Part shown: positions 7,526 to 16,408 of the stretch, piece after piece
How positions within the stretch are numbered: position 1 is the first letter of the stretch
Layout of the letters: each line of letters begins with the position of its first letter
Assembly: GCF_000337675.1 (NCBI RefSeq)
Contig: NZ_AOIB01000015.1
Location: 31,060-95,059 of the forward strand
From: Natronococcus amylolyticus DSM 10524
Lineage (GTDB): Archaea > Halobacteriota > Halobacteria > Halobacteriales > Natrialbaceae
Direction: 5' to 3'
Length of the DNA stretch: 64,000 nucleotides
Notes under the pieces: generated by a model
The model's database searches: none
What the model was told of the DNA's origin: nothing
What the model saw: the letters and a program-made list of their open reading frames with translations, nothing else
Position numbers and translations under genes: made by a program

Positions 7526-7720
7526 ATGGCAAACGGTACGGTTGACTTCTTCAACGACACAGGCGGTTACGGTTTCATCGAGACTGAGGATGCTGACGAG
7601 GACGTGTTCTTCCACATGGAAGACGTCGGCGGCGAGGACCTGACTGAGGGAACCGAGATCGAGTTCGACATCGAACAGGCCCCCAAGGGTCCGCGCGCGA
7701 CGAACGTCGTTCGCGAGTAA
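7526..7720 (+). CDS. cspA: Cold-shock domain protein (CspA family), copy 2
   Basis: 64 residues and full cold-shock fold with GGYGFIET and DVFFHMED. It differs from copy 1 at nine positions, mainly in the 34-45 loop and at the C-terminus. The promoters differ between the two copies, so they may respond to different signals. It acts as a nucleic-acid chaperone by homology. Confidence 0.95.
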   Translation: MANGTVDFFNDTGGYGFIETEDADEDVFFHMEDVGGEDLTEGTEIEFDIEQAPKGPRATNVVRE

Positions 7721-7856
7721 CTAACCCGGTATCCGGTCGCCAAACGGCGACCGAACCGATTTCTACACCGATCGAACGGCAGTCGTTCGATCGACGTACT
7801 TTACCCGAGTAGTAGCGACGGTAGGACGACCCGCTGGCGGCCTCGAAGCCGGTCGC

Positions 7857-8108
7857 TCACAGGGTGTGTCTGTACCCACACTCCGGGCAGTAGACGACGC
7901 CGGATTTCACGAGCGTGAAGCTTCGGCTACAGCGCGTGCACGGACAGCCGACCGAGAGACCGGTCTCCCGGGCCAGCGCTGCGATCGTCCGCTCGAGCTG
8001 GCGCTGTCGGTCCTCGATCGTCTCGAGGCGTTTCGTGGTCGCCTCGAGACGGTTGATTACCGCCCGTTGACGGGTAGCTTCCGAACGCGATGCCGATCGG
8101 GGGGTCAT
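7857..8108 (-). CDS. Coiled-coil zinc-ribbon protein
   Basis: 83 residues. An N-terminal basic helix leads into a predicted coiled coil (RLEATTKRLETIEDRQRQLERTI), followed by a Cys4 ribbon (CPCTRC ... CPEC) near the C-terminus. The ATG is at 8106-8108 and the gene is divergent from the DUF502 gene. The family is not recognised. The architecture suggests a dimeric nucleic-acid or protein-binding factor, which is inference only. Confidence 0.7.
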   Translation of the reverse strand: MTPRSASRSEATRQRAVINRLEATTKRLETIEDRQRQLERTIAALARETGLSVGCPCTRCSRSFTLVKSGVVYCPECGYRHTL

Positions 8109-8228
8109 ACGGTCAGTACGCTCCCAGCGAACAAAAGCACATCTACGGCCGGAGCCGGAGAGCGAACGGAAGTCGTGGACGACACGTGCAACCCGAACTG
8201 TTTCCCTCGACCGTCAGAAACTGACCGT

Positions 8229-8924
8229 ATGGTAGCGGTCTCCGAACGACCGAAGCGATGGCTCGTCAACGGCATCATCCTGACGATCCCGCTCGTCGTG
8301 ACACTGCTCGTGTTGCTCGTCGTTATCGATTTCGTCCTCGGAATCCTCTCACCGATCGTCGCCGGCGTACAGTACGTCTGGCCGAACGAGCCGCCCCGAA
8401 TCGTAATCCAGCTAACGACGCTGGCGTCACTGGTCGGATTCTTTCTGGTGATCGGGTTCGCCGCCGAGCACACGCCCGGAAAGCGCGTCTCGAAGCAAGT
8501 CCACGCGACGGTGGAAACGATTCCCGGTGTGAGTGTCCTCTACGAGAGCGTCCGGCGGGCCAGCGACATCCTCGTCGACGACGAGACGGACCAGTTCAAG
8601 GAGGTCAAGCTCGTCGAGTTTCCCCACGACGACGCCTACATGTTCGGCTTTCTGACGGCAGATACCCCGTTGGAGATCGAAGAAACGGTCGGGGACGAGG
8701 AGATGATGACGATCATGGTTCCGCTGGGACCGAATCCGACGACGAACGGCTACGTGATGCACGTCTCGGCCGAACACGTCTACGACGTCGACGTCACCGT
8801 CGAGGAAGCCGTCCGGTCGATCGCGACGCTCGGCGTCTCCGTCGACGAACTCGGTACGGAGACGGCCGACGACGCGGACGAACGGGCGGCCAACGACACG
8901 CCGTTCGGCTCGACTCGAGGGTGA
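8229..8924 (+). CDS. DUF502 family membrane protein
   Basis: 231 residues from the ATG at 8229. Two transmembrane helices (about residues 13-40 and 60-80) are followed by HTPGKRV, IPGVSVLYESVRRASD and VPLGPNPTTNGYVMHV, all typical of DUF502. The C-terminal tail is acidic and low-complexity. Family members are widespread in bacteria and archaea without an established function. The start is chosen because the family begins just before helix 1; the upstream extension to 7866 is antisense to the zinc-ribbon gene. Confidence 0.88.
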   Translation: MVAVSERPKRWLVNGIILTIPLVVTLLVLLVVIDFVLGILSPIVAGVQYVWPNEPPRIVIQLTTLASLVGFFLVIGFAAEHTPGKRVSKQVHATVETIPGVSVLYESVRRASDILVDDETDQFKEVKLVEFPHDDAYMFGFLTADTPLEIEETVGDEEMMTIMVPLGPNPTTNGYVMHVSAEHVYDVDVTVEEAVRSIATLGVSVDELGTETADDADERAANDTPFGSTRG

Positions 8925-8975
8925 GACCACGGTCGCTCGAGACCCCGACCGCGATCAGTTTCGCCCCGCTTTGCA

Positions 8976-8988
8976 ACCATTTATACAC
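8976..8988 (+). promoter_or_regulatory. TATA box for mcm
   Basis: CATTTATACAC lies about 29 nt upstream of the mcm ATG (9012). An ATG at 8990 is out of frame and is not used. Confidence 0.6.
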
Positions 8989-9011
8989 GATGGCGACCCT
9001 ACGAGAGTGCA

Positions 9012-12000
9012 ATGGCGCAAGCGGGAAATTCTGAACTCGTCGACTCCTTCGAGCAGTTCTTCCGCAACTACTACGACAACGAAATCAAGCAGCTTGCGCA
9101 GCAGTACCCCAACGAGCAGCGATCGCTCCACGTCGACTGGCAGGATCTCTACCGGTACGATCCGAATCTCGCCGACGACTTCCTCGCCCAGCCCGAACAG
9201 CTCCAGCGCTACGCCGAGGAGGCCCTGCGGCTGTACGACCTGCCGATCGACGTCAGCCTCGGCCAGGCCCACGTTCGGATCCGGAACCTCCCCGAAACCG
9301 AGTCGCCCGAGATCCGGGAGATCCGCGCCCGCGATATGAACTCCCTCGTGCAGGCTCGAGGGATCGTCCGAAAGGCGACCGACGTTCGCCCGAAGATCGA
9401 GGAGGCCGCCTTCGAGTGTCAGCTCTGTGGAACCCTCACGCGAGTTCCACAGTCCAGTGGTGACTTCCAGGAACCCCACGAGTGCCAGGGCTGTGAACGC
9501 CAGGGCCCCTTCCGCGTGAACTTCGACCAGTCGGAGTTCGTCGACTCCCAGAAACTGCGCATTCAGGAGAGTCCCGAAGGCCTCAGGGGCGGCGAGACAC
9601 CCCAGTCGCTCGACGTCCACGTCGAGGACGATATCACCGGCGAGGTGACCCCCGGCGACCACGTCTCCACGACCGGCGTCCTCCGCCTCGAGCAACAGGG
9701 CGACGGCCAGGACAAGTCTCCGGTGTTCGACTTCTACATGGAGGGGATGTCCGTCGACATCGACGAGGAGCAGTTCGAGGACATGGACATCACCGAGGAG
9801 GACAAAGCGGAGATCGTCCGGCTCTCCTCGAGCGAGGACATCTACGAACAGATGGTCGGCTCGATTGCGCCCTCGATCTACGGCTACGAGCAGGAGAAGC
9901 TCGCGATGATCCTCCAGCTGTTCTCGGGCGTGACGAAGCAGTTGCCCGACGGCTCGAGGATCCGCGGCGACCTGCATATGCTACTAATCGGGGATCCGGG
10001 TACCGGGAAGTGTTTAAAAGGCGATTCGAAGGTCGCCCTCTCAGATGGACGAACGGTTCCGATCCGCGAACTCGTCGAAGCGAACCTCGAGGACCCGAAA
10101 CCGATCGACGACGGCTGGTACGACGAGATCGATCTCGAAGTGCCGTCGCTGCAGGACGACGGTTCGATCGCCCCACAGCAAGCGACGAAGGTCTGGAAGC
10201 GTGAGGCTCCCAATCGGATGTATCGGATTCGGACCTCGAGCGGGCGCAAGCTCGAGGTGACGCCGTCGCATCCGTTGTTCGTCGATGTTGCTGATGGCTA
10301 TCGAGCAGTCCGTGCCGACGAACTCTCAGTCGGAGATTCGATCGCTGTGACAGCAGGCAGTGCGAGCACGGTCGATCAGTCGACGGTAAACGAAGTACCC
10401 GTTCTCACTGACGGAGGAACAGTCGCGTCTACGAGCGCTGTAGCTGATCAGATCACTTCTATTGGAACGGTCGATCCCGACTACGACTGGGTGTACGACC
10501 TCGAAGTAGAGGGGACTCACAACTACGTTTCGAACGGAATTATCTCCCATAACTCCCAGATGCTGGGCTATATCCAGAACATCGCCCCTCGCTCCGTCTA
10601 CACCTCCGGGAAGGGGTCGTCATCGGCTGGCCTCTGTGTCACGGGGGACACACTGATCCATACCGAAGACGGGTTCCAACAGGCCGAGGACGTCGCCACT
10701 GCTCGGCTCCCCGATCCGGTCGACACCGAAACTGCAGTCGAAGACGAAATCGGCCTCTACACGTTCGATCGGGACTCGGGAGCCCTCGAGACGCGATCGA
10801 CGTCACACGTCTGGCGAATGCCGCCGAAGGAGTGTCGGCGGATAGAGACGGCGCGAGGAAAGGAACTCGAGGCGTCGCAGAACACGCCAGTGTTGGCCTG
10901 TGGCGACGACGGACTCGAATGGACACAAATATCGAACGTCGAAGCCGGCGACTACGTCGCGGTACCGAAGTATGACGAGATAGACCGCTCAACGCCGCGG
11001 ATCGAGGACTATCTCGAGTTTACGAACGAGAAGTTGAAACTCGCCGACGAGTCGATCGTACAGGTTCGTCGTCAGCTCTGTGAAGCGTTCGGAACGCTCC
11101 GTGACGCAGCGGCGGAACTCGATCTTTCGGAGGACTTCGTCTACGATACGATTCGGAACCGGCACATTCCCATAGCGAAGCTCGAGCGAGTTCTCGGTGC
11201 GATCGACCTCGAGTTGGACCAGCTCTCGATCGAACGCGCGATGCTTCGTCACGGAGATAGCGTCCGTGTTCCCGACGAGTTCGACGAGGACCTTTGTTAT
11301 TTGCTCGGTCTCGTCTTCGGGGACGGAGATATCAGGCTATCGCGCCGCGACGAAAACCGCGGTCTCGTTCGAATTTCTAACAGCGACGAAACGATTCTCG
11401 AGCGCGCGATCGAAATTTTCGATGACGCATTCGACAAGCGGCCCGAAATCGAGTATCAGGACGACCGCGTTCCGTGTATCCGCGTTCACAGCGCCACCGT
11501 CGCGCGACTGTTCTCCAACGCTGGGATGGAGACGCCAAAGGAGGAGCTGAAACTCGATCCCGGACTGACGACCGCCGAGCACGCCGATGCGTTCCTCTGC
11601 GGACTGATGGACGCCGATGGGTCTGTCTCGTCTCGAACGGACGGAGGTTCGAGCATCCACTTTTCGACAATCAGCCAGGAGTTCGCCGAACAGGTACAGC
11701 TGATGCTCGAAACCTACGGCGTTCGATCCCGCGTTCGCGAGCGCGACCGTCGCGGTGTGTCCGTCCTCGAGAACGGCTACGAGATCGAATCGAATTACGT
11801 CCAGTATCACCTGGAATGTTACGGTCGCAACATCGATCGGTACGCGGACGCGATCGGGTTCGGGTACCCGGCAAAACGAGCCGCACTCGAGGAAATCGTC
11901 GGAGACGCCACACGCCGGAGGGAGAAGATTCCGGTCGGAAACGCACTCGCAACCGTCGATGCTGCTGGCGGGGAATACTACATGAATCTCAACCGTGGCG

Positions 12001-13226
12001 ACAATCCCGGCCGCGGACGGACTCGACGGATGCTCGAAGAAGTCGATCTCGGAGACGCCGAACCGATCGTCGAGGAGGCAGTCGAGGCCGACTTGTGCTG
12101 GGACGAGGTCGTCGCTGCAATCGATACCGGCGAGAAAGAAGTGTTCGACCTCACTGTTCCGGAGACCCATAATTTCATCGCGAACGGCGTCGTCACCCAC
12201 AACACGGCTGCGGCGGTTCGCGACGACTTCGGCGACGGCCAGCAGTGGACTCTCGAGGCCGGCGCGCTCGTCCTCGCCGATCAGGGGATCGCGGCAGTCG
12301 ACGAGCTCGATAAAATGCGCAGCGAGGACCGCTCGGCCATGCACGAGGCCCTCGAGCAGCAGAAGATCTCGGTCTCGAAGGCCGGCATCAACGCCACACT
12401 CAAGTCCCGCTGTTCGCTACTGGGCGCCGCGAACCCCAAGTACGGCCGCTTCGACCAGTACGAGCCGATCGGCGAGCAGATCGACCTCGAGCCGGCCCTG
12501 ATCTCGCGGTTCGACCTCATCTTTACCGTTACGGACCAGCCCGACGAGGAGAAGGACAAGAACCTCGCCGAGCACATCCTCACGACCAACTACGCGGGGG
12601 AGCTGACGACCCAGCGCGAGGAGATGACCTCCCTCGAGGTCAGCGAGGAGGAGATCGAGGAGATGACCGAGCAGGTCGATCCCGTCATCGACGCCGAACT
12701 CCTCCGGAAGTACATCGCCTACGCGAAGCAGAACTGCCACCCGCGAATGACCGAGGAGGCCCGAAAGACGATCCGTGATTTCTACGTCGACCTGCGCGCG
12801 AAGGGAACCGACGAGGACGCCCCCGTTCCCGTCACGGCTCGAAAGCTCGAGGCGCTCGTTCGCCTCTCGGAGGCAAGCGCCCGGGTGCGCCTCTCCGATA
12901 CGGTCGAGCAACGAGACGCCGAGCAGGTCGTCGAGATCGTTCGCTCGTGTCTGCAGGACATCGGCGTCGATCCCGAAACGGGAGAGTTCGACGCCGACAT
13001 CGTCGAGGCCGGCACCTCGAAGTCCCAGCGCGACCGGATCAAGAACATCAAGGGACTGATCAGCGACATCGAGGAGGAGTACGACGAGGGTGCGCCGGTC
13101 GACATCGTTCTCGAGCGCGCCGACGAGATCGGCCTGGACGAGTCGAAGGCCGAACACGAGATCGACAAGCTCAAACAGAAGGGCGAGGTCTACGAGCCGA
13201 GCACCGATACGCTTCGAACGACGTAG
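9012..13226 (+). CDS. mcm: Replicative DNA helicase MCM, interrupted by two inteins
   Basis: A 1404-residue precursor; removing residues 334-514 and 542-1064 leaves a 700-residue MCM, the normal haloarchaeal length. The N-domain carries a zinc finger beginning at Cys136 (CQLC ... CQGC). The AAA+ core has the Walker A motif GDPGTGK|S split by intein 1, Walker B AAVDELDKM near 1094-1102 and the arginine finger in ISRFD. The C-terminus is a winged-helix region. MCM unwinds DNA ahead of the fork as a hexamer. Because intein 1 sits in the P-loop, splicing is needed for ATPase activity. The gene is convergent with tfb, 12 nt apart. Confidence 0.97.
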   Translation: MAQAGNSELVDSFEQFFRNYYDNEIKQLAQQYPNEQRSLHVDWQDLYRYDPNLADDFLAQPEQLQRYAEEALRLYDLPIDVSLGQAHVRIRNLPETESPEIREIRARDMNSLVQARGIVRKATDVRPKIEEAAFECQLCGTLTRVPQSSGDFQEPHECQGCERQGPFRVNFDQSEFVDSQKLRIQESPEGLRGGETPQSLDVHVEDDITGEVTPGDHVSTTGVLRLEQQGDGQDKSPVFDFYMEGMSVDIDEEQFEDMDITEEDKAEIVRLSSSEDIYEQMVGSIAPSIYGYEQEKLAMILQLFSGVTKQLPDGSRIRGDLHMLLIGDPGTGKCLKGDSKVALSDGRTVPIRELVEANLEDPKPIDDGWYDEIDLEVPSLQDDGSIAPQQATKVWKREAPNRMYRIRTSSGRKLEVTPSHPLFVDVADGYRAVRADELSVGDSIAVTAGSASTVDQSTVNEVPVLTDGGTVASTSAVADQITSIGTVDPDYDWVYDLEVEGTHNYVSNGIISHNSQMLGYIQNIAPRSVYTSGKGSSSAGLCVTGDTLIHTEDGFQQAEDVATARLPDPVDTETAVEDEIGLYTFDRDSGALETRSTSHVWRMPPKECRRIETARGKELEASQNTPVLACGDDGLEWTQISNVEAGDYVAVPKYDEIDRSTPRIEDYLEFTNEKLKLADESIVQVRRQLCEAFGTLRDAAAELDLSEDFVYDTIRNRHIPIAKLERVLGAIDLELDQLSIERAMLRHGDSVRVPDEFDEDLCYLLGLVFGDGDIRLSRRDENRGLVRISNSDETILERAIEIFDDAFDKRPEIEYQDDRVPCIRVHSATVARLFSNAGMETPKEELKLDPGLTTAEHADAFLCGLMDADGSVSSRTDGGSSIHFSTISQEFAEQVQLMLETYGVRSRVRERDRRGVSVLENGYEIESNYVQYHLECYGRNIDRYADAIGFGYPAKRAALEEIVGDATRRREKIPVGNALATVDAAGGEYYMNLNRGDNPGRGRTRRMLEEVDLGDAEPIVEEAVEADLCWDEVVAAIDTGEKEVFDLTVPETHNFIANGVVTHNTAAAVRDDFGDGQQWTLEAGALVLADQGIAAVDELDKMRSEDRSAMHEALEQQKISVSKAGINATLKSRCSLLGAANPKYGRFDQYEPIGEQIDLEPALISRFDLIFTVTDQPDEEKDKNLAEHILTTNYAGELTTQREEMTSLEVSEEEIEEMTEQVDPVIDAELLRKYIAYAKQNCHPRMTEEARKTIRDFYVDLRAKGTDEDAPVPVTARKLEALVRLSEASARVRLSDTVEQRDAEQVVEIVRSCLQDIGVDPETGEFDADIVEAGTSKSQRDRIKNIKGLISDIEEEYDEGAPVDIVLERADEIGLDESKAEHEIDKLKQKGEVYEPSTDTLRTT
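10011..10553 (+). other. MCM intein 1 (mini-intein in the Walker A motif)
   Basis: 181 residues (334-514), inserted after GDPGTGK and before SQMLGY. The first residue is Cys (CLKGDSKVALSDGR, block A). Block B is EVTPSHPLF with the expected His. Block F/G is VYDLEVEGTHNYVSNGIISHN, ending His-Asn, with +1 Ser. There is no LAGLIDADG or other endonuclease domain, so this is a splicing-only mini-intein. Confidence 0.95.
10635..12203 (+). other. MCM intein 2 with LAGLIDADG homing endonuclease
   Basis: 523 residues (542-1064), inserted between GSSSAGL and TAAAV, only 27 extein residues after intein 1. It starts CVTGDTLIHTEDG and ends HNFIANGVVTHN, with +1 Thr. An endonuclease domain carries two dodecapeptide-type motifs, LLGLVFGDGD and LCGLMDADGS, preceded by a helical stretch that resembles a DNA-binding helix-turn-helix (GTLRDAAAELDLSEDFVYD). 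The block-B region reads ELEASQNTPVLAC, where the usual His is replaced. Confidence 0.95.
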
Positions 13227-13238
13227 CGCCGACGGACG

Positions 13239-14129
13239 CTACCGCCCTTGTTCGTCGATACCGAGCGCCGTCGACCGGATCGTCGCGGGCGCGACGTCGG
13301 CGACGTCGGCCGCATCGACCTGGGTCACCGTCGGCCACTCCTCGCGCTCGGCGGCGGCTTTGTACAGACAGGCTGCGGCGACGCCGCTAGGGTTTCGACC
13401 GCCGACGGTGCCGTTCTCGAGCAGCGTCGTCGCGTGTTCGCGGGCCCGGTTCTCGACGGTCGTCTCGAGGTCGAGTTTCGTGGCGAACCGCGGCAGGTAC
13501 TGCGTCGGATCGATCGGTCCCGTTGGAAGCTCGAGGTCGCGGTTCAATGCGTCGTAGGCGGCCTTGAGTTCGGCGTCGTCGGCGCGGGCGACCGCAACGA
13601 TCTCGTCGATCGTTCTGGCGAAGGAGTTGATCCGACAGGTGGCGTACACTGTGGCCGCAGCGAACCCCTCGATCGACCGACCCTGAAGCAGCCCCTCGGA
13701 CTGAGCAGACTTGAAGAGCGAACAGGCTTGCTCTCTGACGGAGTCCGGAAGCGAGAGCAACGCGTTGACCCGTTTGATTTCGGTGAACCCATACACCTGA
13801 TTTCGGTCGGCTTTCGTGGAGATGCGAGCGCGGTTGTGTTCCCGACGGAGTCGGGCGATCTGGCGCCGTTTGCGGCCGGTTAGACGGGAACGAGAACCGG
13901 TTCCGTAGCCGATCTCGGTCGAGAGTCCGCGGTCGTGTCGCGACCGCGTCAACGGTGCACCGGTTCGACGTCGGTCGGGACCGTCGTCGAACGTTCGCCA
14001 CTCGGGTCCGCGGTCGATAGCGTCCTCTCCGGAGACGAGACCGCACTCCTCGCAGATACGTTCAGTTTCCGTCGTCCGCAGTCGTCCGCCGCACTCGGAA
14101 CAGCACCCATTCGAATTATCTGCAGCCAT
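13239..14129 (-). CDS. tfb: Transcription initiation factor IIB (TFB)
   Basis: 296 residues. An N-terminal zinc ribbon (CSECGG ... CEECGLV) is followed by a reader region (GPEWRTFDD) and two cyclin-like repeats (about 95-190 and 195-290), with EGFAAATVYATCRI and NPSGVAAACLYKAA marking each. TFB bridges TBP/TATA and RNA polymerase. Haloarchaea carry several TFB paralogues with different promoter preferences, and sequence alone does not show which one this is. An AT-rich stretch at 14172-14186 may be its own promoter. Confidence 0.95.
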   Translation of the reverse strand: MAADNSNGCCSECGGRLRTTETERICEECGLVSGEDAIDRGPEWRTFDDGPDRRRTGAPLTRSRHDRGLSTEIGYGTGSRSRLTGRKRRQIARLRREHNRARISTKADRNQVYGFTEIKRVNALLSLPDSVREQACSLFKSAQSEGLLQGRSIEGFAAATVYATCRINSFARTIDEIVAVARADDAELKAAYDALNRDLELPTGPIDPTQYLPRFATKLDLETTVENRAREHATTLLENGTVGGRNPSGVAAACLYKAAAEREEWPTVTQVDAADVADVAPATIRSTALGIDEQGR

Positions 14130-14265
14130 TGGTAATATTCACCAGCTAGGAGAAACTATGACGCGTCCTGCTACTTAAAGTATAAGATATCCTCTAGGAG
14201 AGCTTGGAATTAAATCCAGGTTCCGTTCGACCCGCTCAGTTGCCGATCGATCAAAAGTGGTGGAG

Positions 14266-15543
14266 CTACCGTCCTGACCGGCTCTCGCCTGCGAGATGCT
14301 CGAGCACGCCCTCGGTCGTCGCCGGAACGGGTTCGGGATCGTCGCCGGCGGCAGCCGCCGCGTCGGGGTCTTTGAGCAGGTGGCCGGTCGTGAGACAGGC
14401 GACCCGTTCGTCGCTCTCGACGATTCCCTCCGCACGGAGTTTCCGTAGGCCGGCGACCGAGGCCGCGGAAGCGGGTTCGACGCCGACGCCTTCGCCGGCG
14501 AGGTCGCGCTGAGCCTCGGTGATCTCCTCGTCGGAGACGGCGATCGCCGTCCCCCCGGTTTCGCGAATTCCGGGGAGTGCCTTCGGCGCGTTAACCGGGT
14601 TCCCAATCCGAATTGCCGTCGCTCGGGTCTCGACATCGTCCCAGCGCCGAACCTCGTCCGCACCGTTCTCGACCGCCTCGACCATCGGTGCGGCGCCCGC
14701 GGCCTGGACGCCGGTAAGTTTCGGCACGTCCTCGCGGTCGATCGCGCCCGCCTGGAGGAGTTCGCGGAACGCCTTGTACAGCGCCGCGGTGTTTCCCGCG
14801 TTGCCCACCGGGAGGACGATCCGGTCGGGGAATGCGTCGTAGTCGTCGCGGAACGCCTCGAGGATCTCGAGGCCGATCGTCTTCTGGCCCTCGAGCCGGA
14901 AGGGGTTCAGCGAGTTCAGCAGGTAGGCCTCGCCCTCGGCCGCAAGCTCCTGGACGATATCGAGACAGGCGTCGAAGTTGCCGTCGACTTCCAGAATTCG
15001 GGCGCCGTGAAGGCTCGCCTGGGCAACCTTGCCCGCGGCGACCTTGCCCGCCGGGAGGAGCACGAGCGTCTGCATTCCGCCGCGGGAGCCGTAGGCCGCC
15101 AGCGCGGCGCTGGTGTTGCCCGTCGACGCGCAGGCCAGCCGATCGACGCCGAGTTCCTTCGCGACGGCCACCCCGACGGTCATCCCGCGGTCCTTGAAGC
15201 TCCCAGTGGGGTTCATCCCCTCGTGTTTGATCCGGACGGCCTCGAGCCCGAGGTCGTCCTCGAGTCGCGGGACTTCGTACAGCGGCGTCGCTCCCTCCTG
15301 GGTCGTGACTCCCGACTCGAGGGGCAGGGCGTCGGCGTAGCGCCACACCCCCCGTCCCTCGAAGTCGTCGAACGTCGGGAGGTCGGCGTAGCGGACCTCG
15401 AGCAGGCCGTCGCAGGCGTCGCAGGTGTAGCGGACGTCCTCGAAGGGAGCGAACGTCTCGCTGCAGTCGATACACTCGAGCCAGGCACTGTCGGTCGCGT
15501 CGTCCGGGACGGCGGGTTCGTCCGGCGAGAGACTGAGACTCAT
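14266..15543 (-). CDS. thrC: Threonine synthase
   Basis: PLP enzyme converting O-phosphohomoserine to threonine, 425 residues from the ATG at 15541-15543. An N-terminal Cys4 ribbon (CIDC ... CDAC) is typical of archaeal ThrC. The PLP lysine is in NPTGSFKDRG, the substrate loop is ASTGNTSAALAAY and the phosphate-binding loop is PVGNAGNTAALY. The longer start at 15600 is not preferred because the added residues are hydrophobic and unconserved in type. It stands alone, with no hom or thrB alongside. Confidence 0.93.
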   Translation of the reverse strand: MSLSLSPDEPAVPDDATDSAWLECIDCSETFAPFEDVRYTCDACDGLLEVRYADLPTFDDFEGRGVWRYADALPLESGVTTQEGATPLYEVPRLEDDLGLEAVRIKHEGMNPTGSFKDRGMTVGVAVAKELGVDRLACASTGNTSAALAAYGSRGGMQTLVLLPAGKVAAGKVAQASLHGARILEVDGNFDACLDIVQELAAEGEAYLLNSLNPFRLEGQKTIGLEILEAFRDDYDAFPDRIVLPVGNAGNTAALYKAFRELLQAGAIDREDVPKLTGVQAAGAAPMVEAVENGADEVRRWDDVETRATAIRIGNPVNAPKALPGIRETGGTAIAVSDEEITEAQRDLAGEGVGVEPASAASVAGLRKLRAEGIVESDERVACLTTGHLLKDPDAAAAAGDDPEPVPATTEGVLEHLAGESRSGR

Positions 15544-15619
15544 TACCTGAACGTGGGAGGCGACGGAGAAAAGTGGGCTGATTGGCGTGAGCGCTGCCAC
15601 CGATCGAACGGTCGAGCGG

Positions 15620-15997
15620 TCACCTGCCGTCGAACTCGTCGATCACGTCGTGGACCGTCGCCGCCCACGTATCGAGGGCTCCGTGGAGCATCGCCCTGAC
15701 TTCCGGGAGTGCGACGGCGGTGTACTGGTAGACGTACCCCCCGCCCTCGAGGAGGCGGCGATCGCGCCGAACCAGTCCGCGTTCGTACAGCGTCGTCATC
15801 GCGCGGTTGATCGTGCTCCGGTCGCGCTCGAGCGGGCCCTCGAGTTCGTCGATCGTACTCCCGGGTCGGTCGACGAGCGCGAGGTAGGTCCGCGTCTCGT
15901 GGGGCTCGATCCCGAAGACGCAGCTCATCACCGTCTCGAACGACGGGTTCGACGATTCCATAAGTTCGCCGAGACGGTGCTCGGGATCGGGCGCCAT
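15620..15997 (-). CDS. TrmB/HTH-type transcriptional regulator
   Basis: 125 residues, one winged helix-turn-helix. ETRTYLALVDRPGSTIDEL (helix 1-2), ERDRSTINRAMTTLYERGLVRRD (recognition helix and wing) and a C-terminal GGGYVYQYTAV wing/dimer segment resemble the TrmB/MarR-like family common in haloarchaea. There is no effector domain. The regulated genes are unknown; the nearest same-strand gene downstream is thrC. Confidence 0.78.
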   Translation of the reverse strand: MAPDPEHRLGELMESSNPSFETVMSCVFGIEPHETRTYLALVDRPGSTIDELEGPLERDRSTINRAMTTLYERGLVRRDRRLLEGGGYVYQYTAVALPEVRAMLHGALDTWAATVHDVIDEFDGR

Positions 15998-16031
15998 ACG
16001 CGTCCTACGACCTCGTACGTGAAAGAGTCAC

Positions 16032-16280
16032 TCACTCTCCGGACGGCGACGCTCCGTACCCCATGTTTCGGATGCAGGTGCGCATCTCGCGCTCGCTCTC
16101 GTGGCGGTGTAATCGCGTCGGCGTATCGCAGTAGTATACCGAGCCATCGTATCGAAGCGTGACCTCGTGTTCGTCGCCCAAGGTCGTTATGCTGACGACG
16201 ACCCGGCGACCACTCTGGATCGCCTCGAGAATCGCGTCGGCCTCGAGGTCACCTGCGGCGATACGAAGCGGATCGGTCAT
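16032..16280 (-). CDS. Small haloarchaeal hypothetical protein
   Basis: 82 residues from the ATG at 16278-16280 (MTDPLRIAAGDLEADAILEAIQSGRRVVVSI). It looks like a small mixed alpha/beta fold with EVTLRYDGSVYYCDTPTRLHRH and a cysteine-containing tail. An upstream ATG at 16307 adds nine hydrophobic residues and is less likely. The family is not named here and the function is unknown. Confidence 0.65.
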   Translation of the reverse strand: MTDPLRIAAGDLEADAILEAIQSGRRVVVSITTLGDEHEVTLRYDGSVYYCDTPTRLHRHESEREMRTCIRNMGYGASPSGE

Positions 16281-16408
16281 CAGTGTGAACTGCACGAGCA
16301 CGGTCAAAGACCTTCGCGTCCCGCCCGCCCCACGATCGGTTCGACGTTCGTGCGTCGCCGGTGCCAGACCGGGATACCGCTACGCACCCTCGAGTCCACT
16401 GCTATCAT

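Noticed and set aside
11337-12344. A 335-residue minus-strand frame over intein 2
   Set aside because: Shadow of the mcm intein; no independent promoter or domain.
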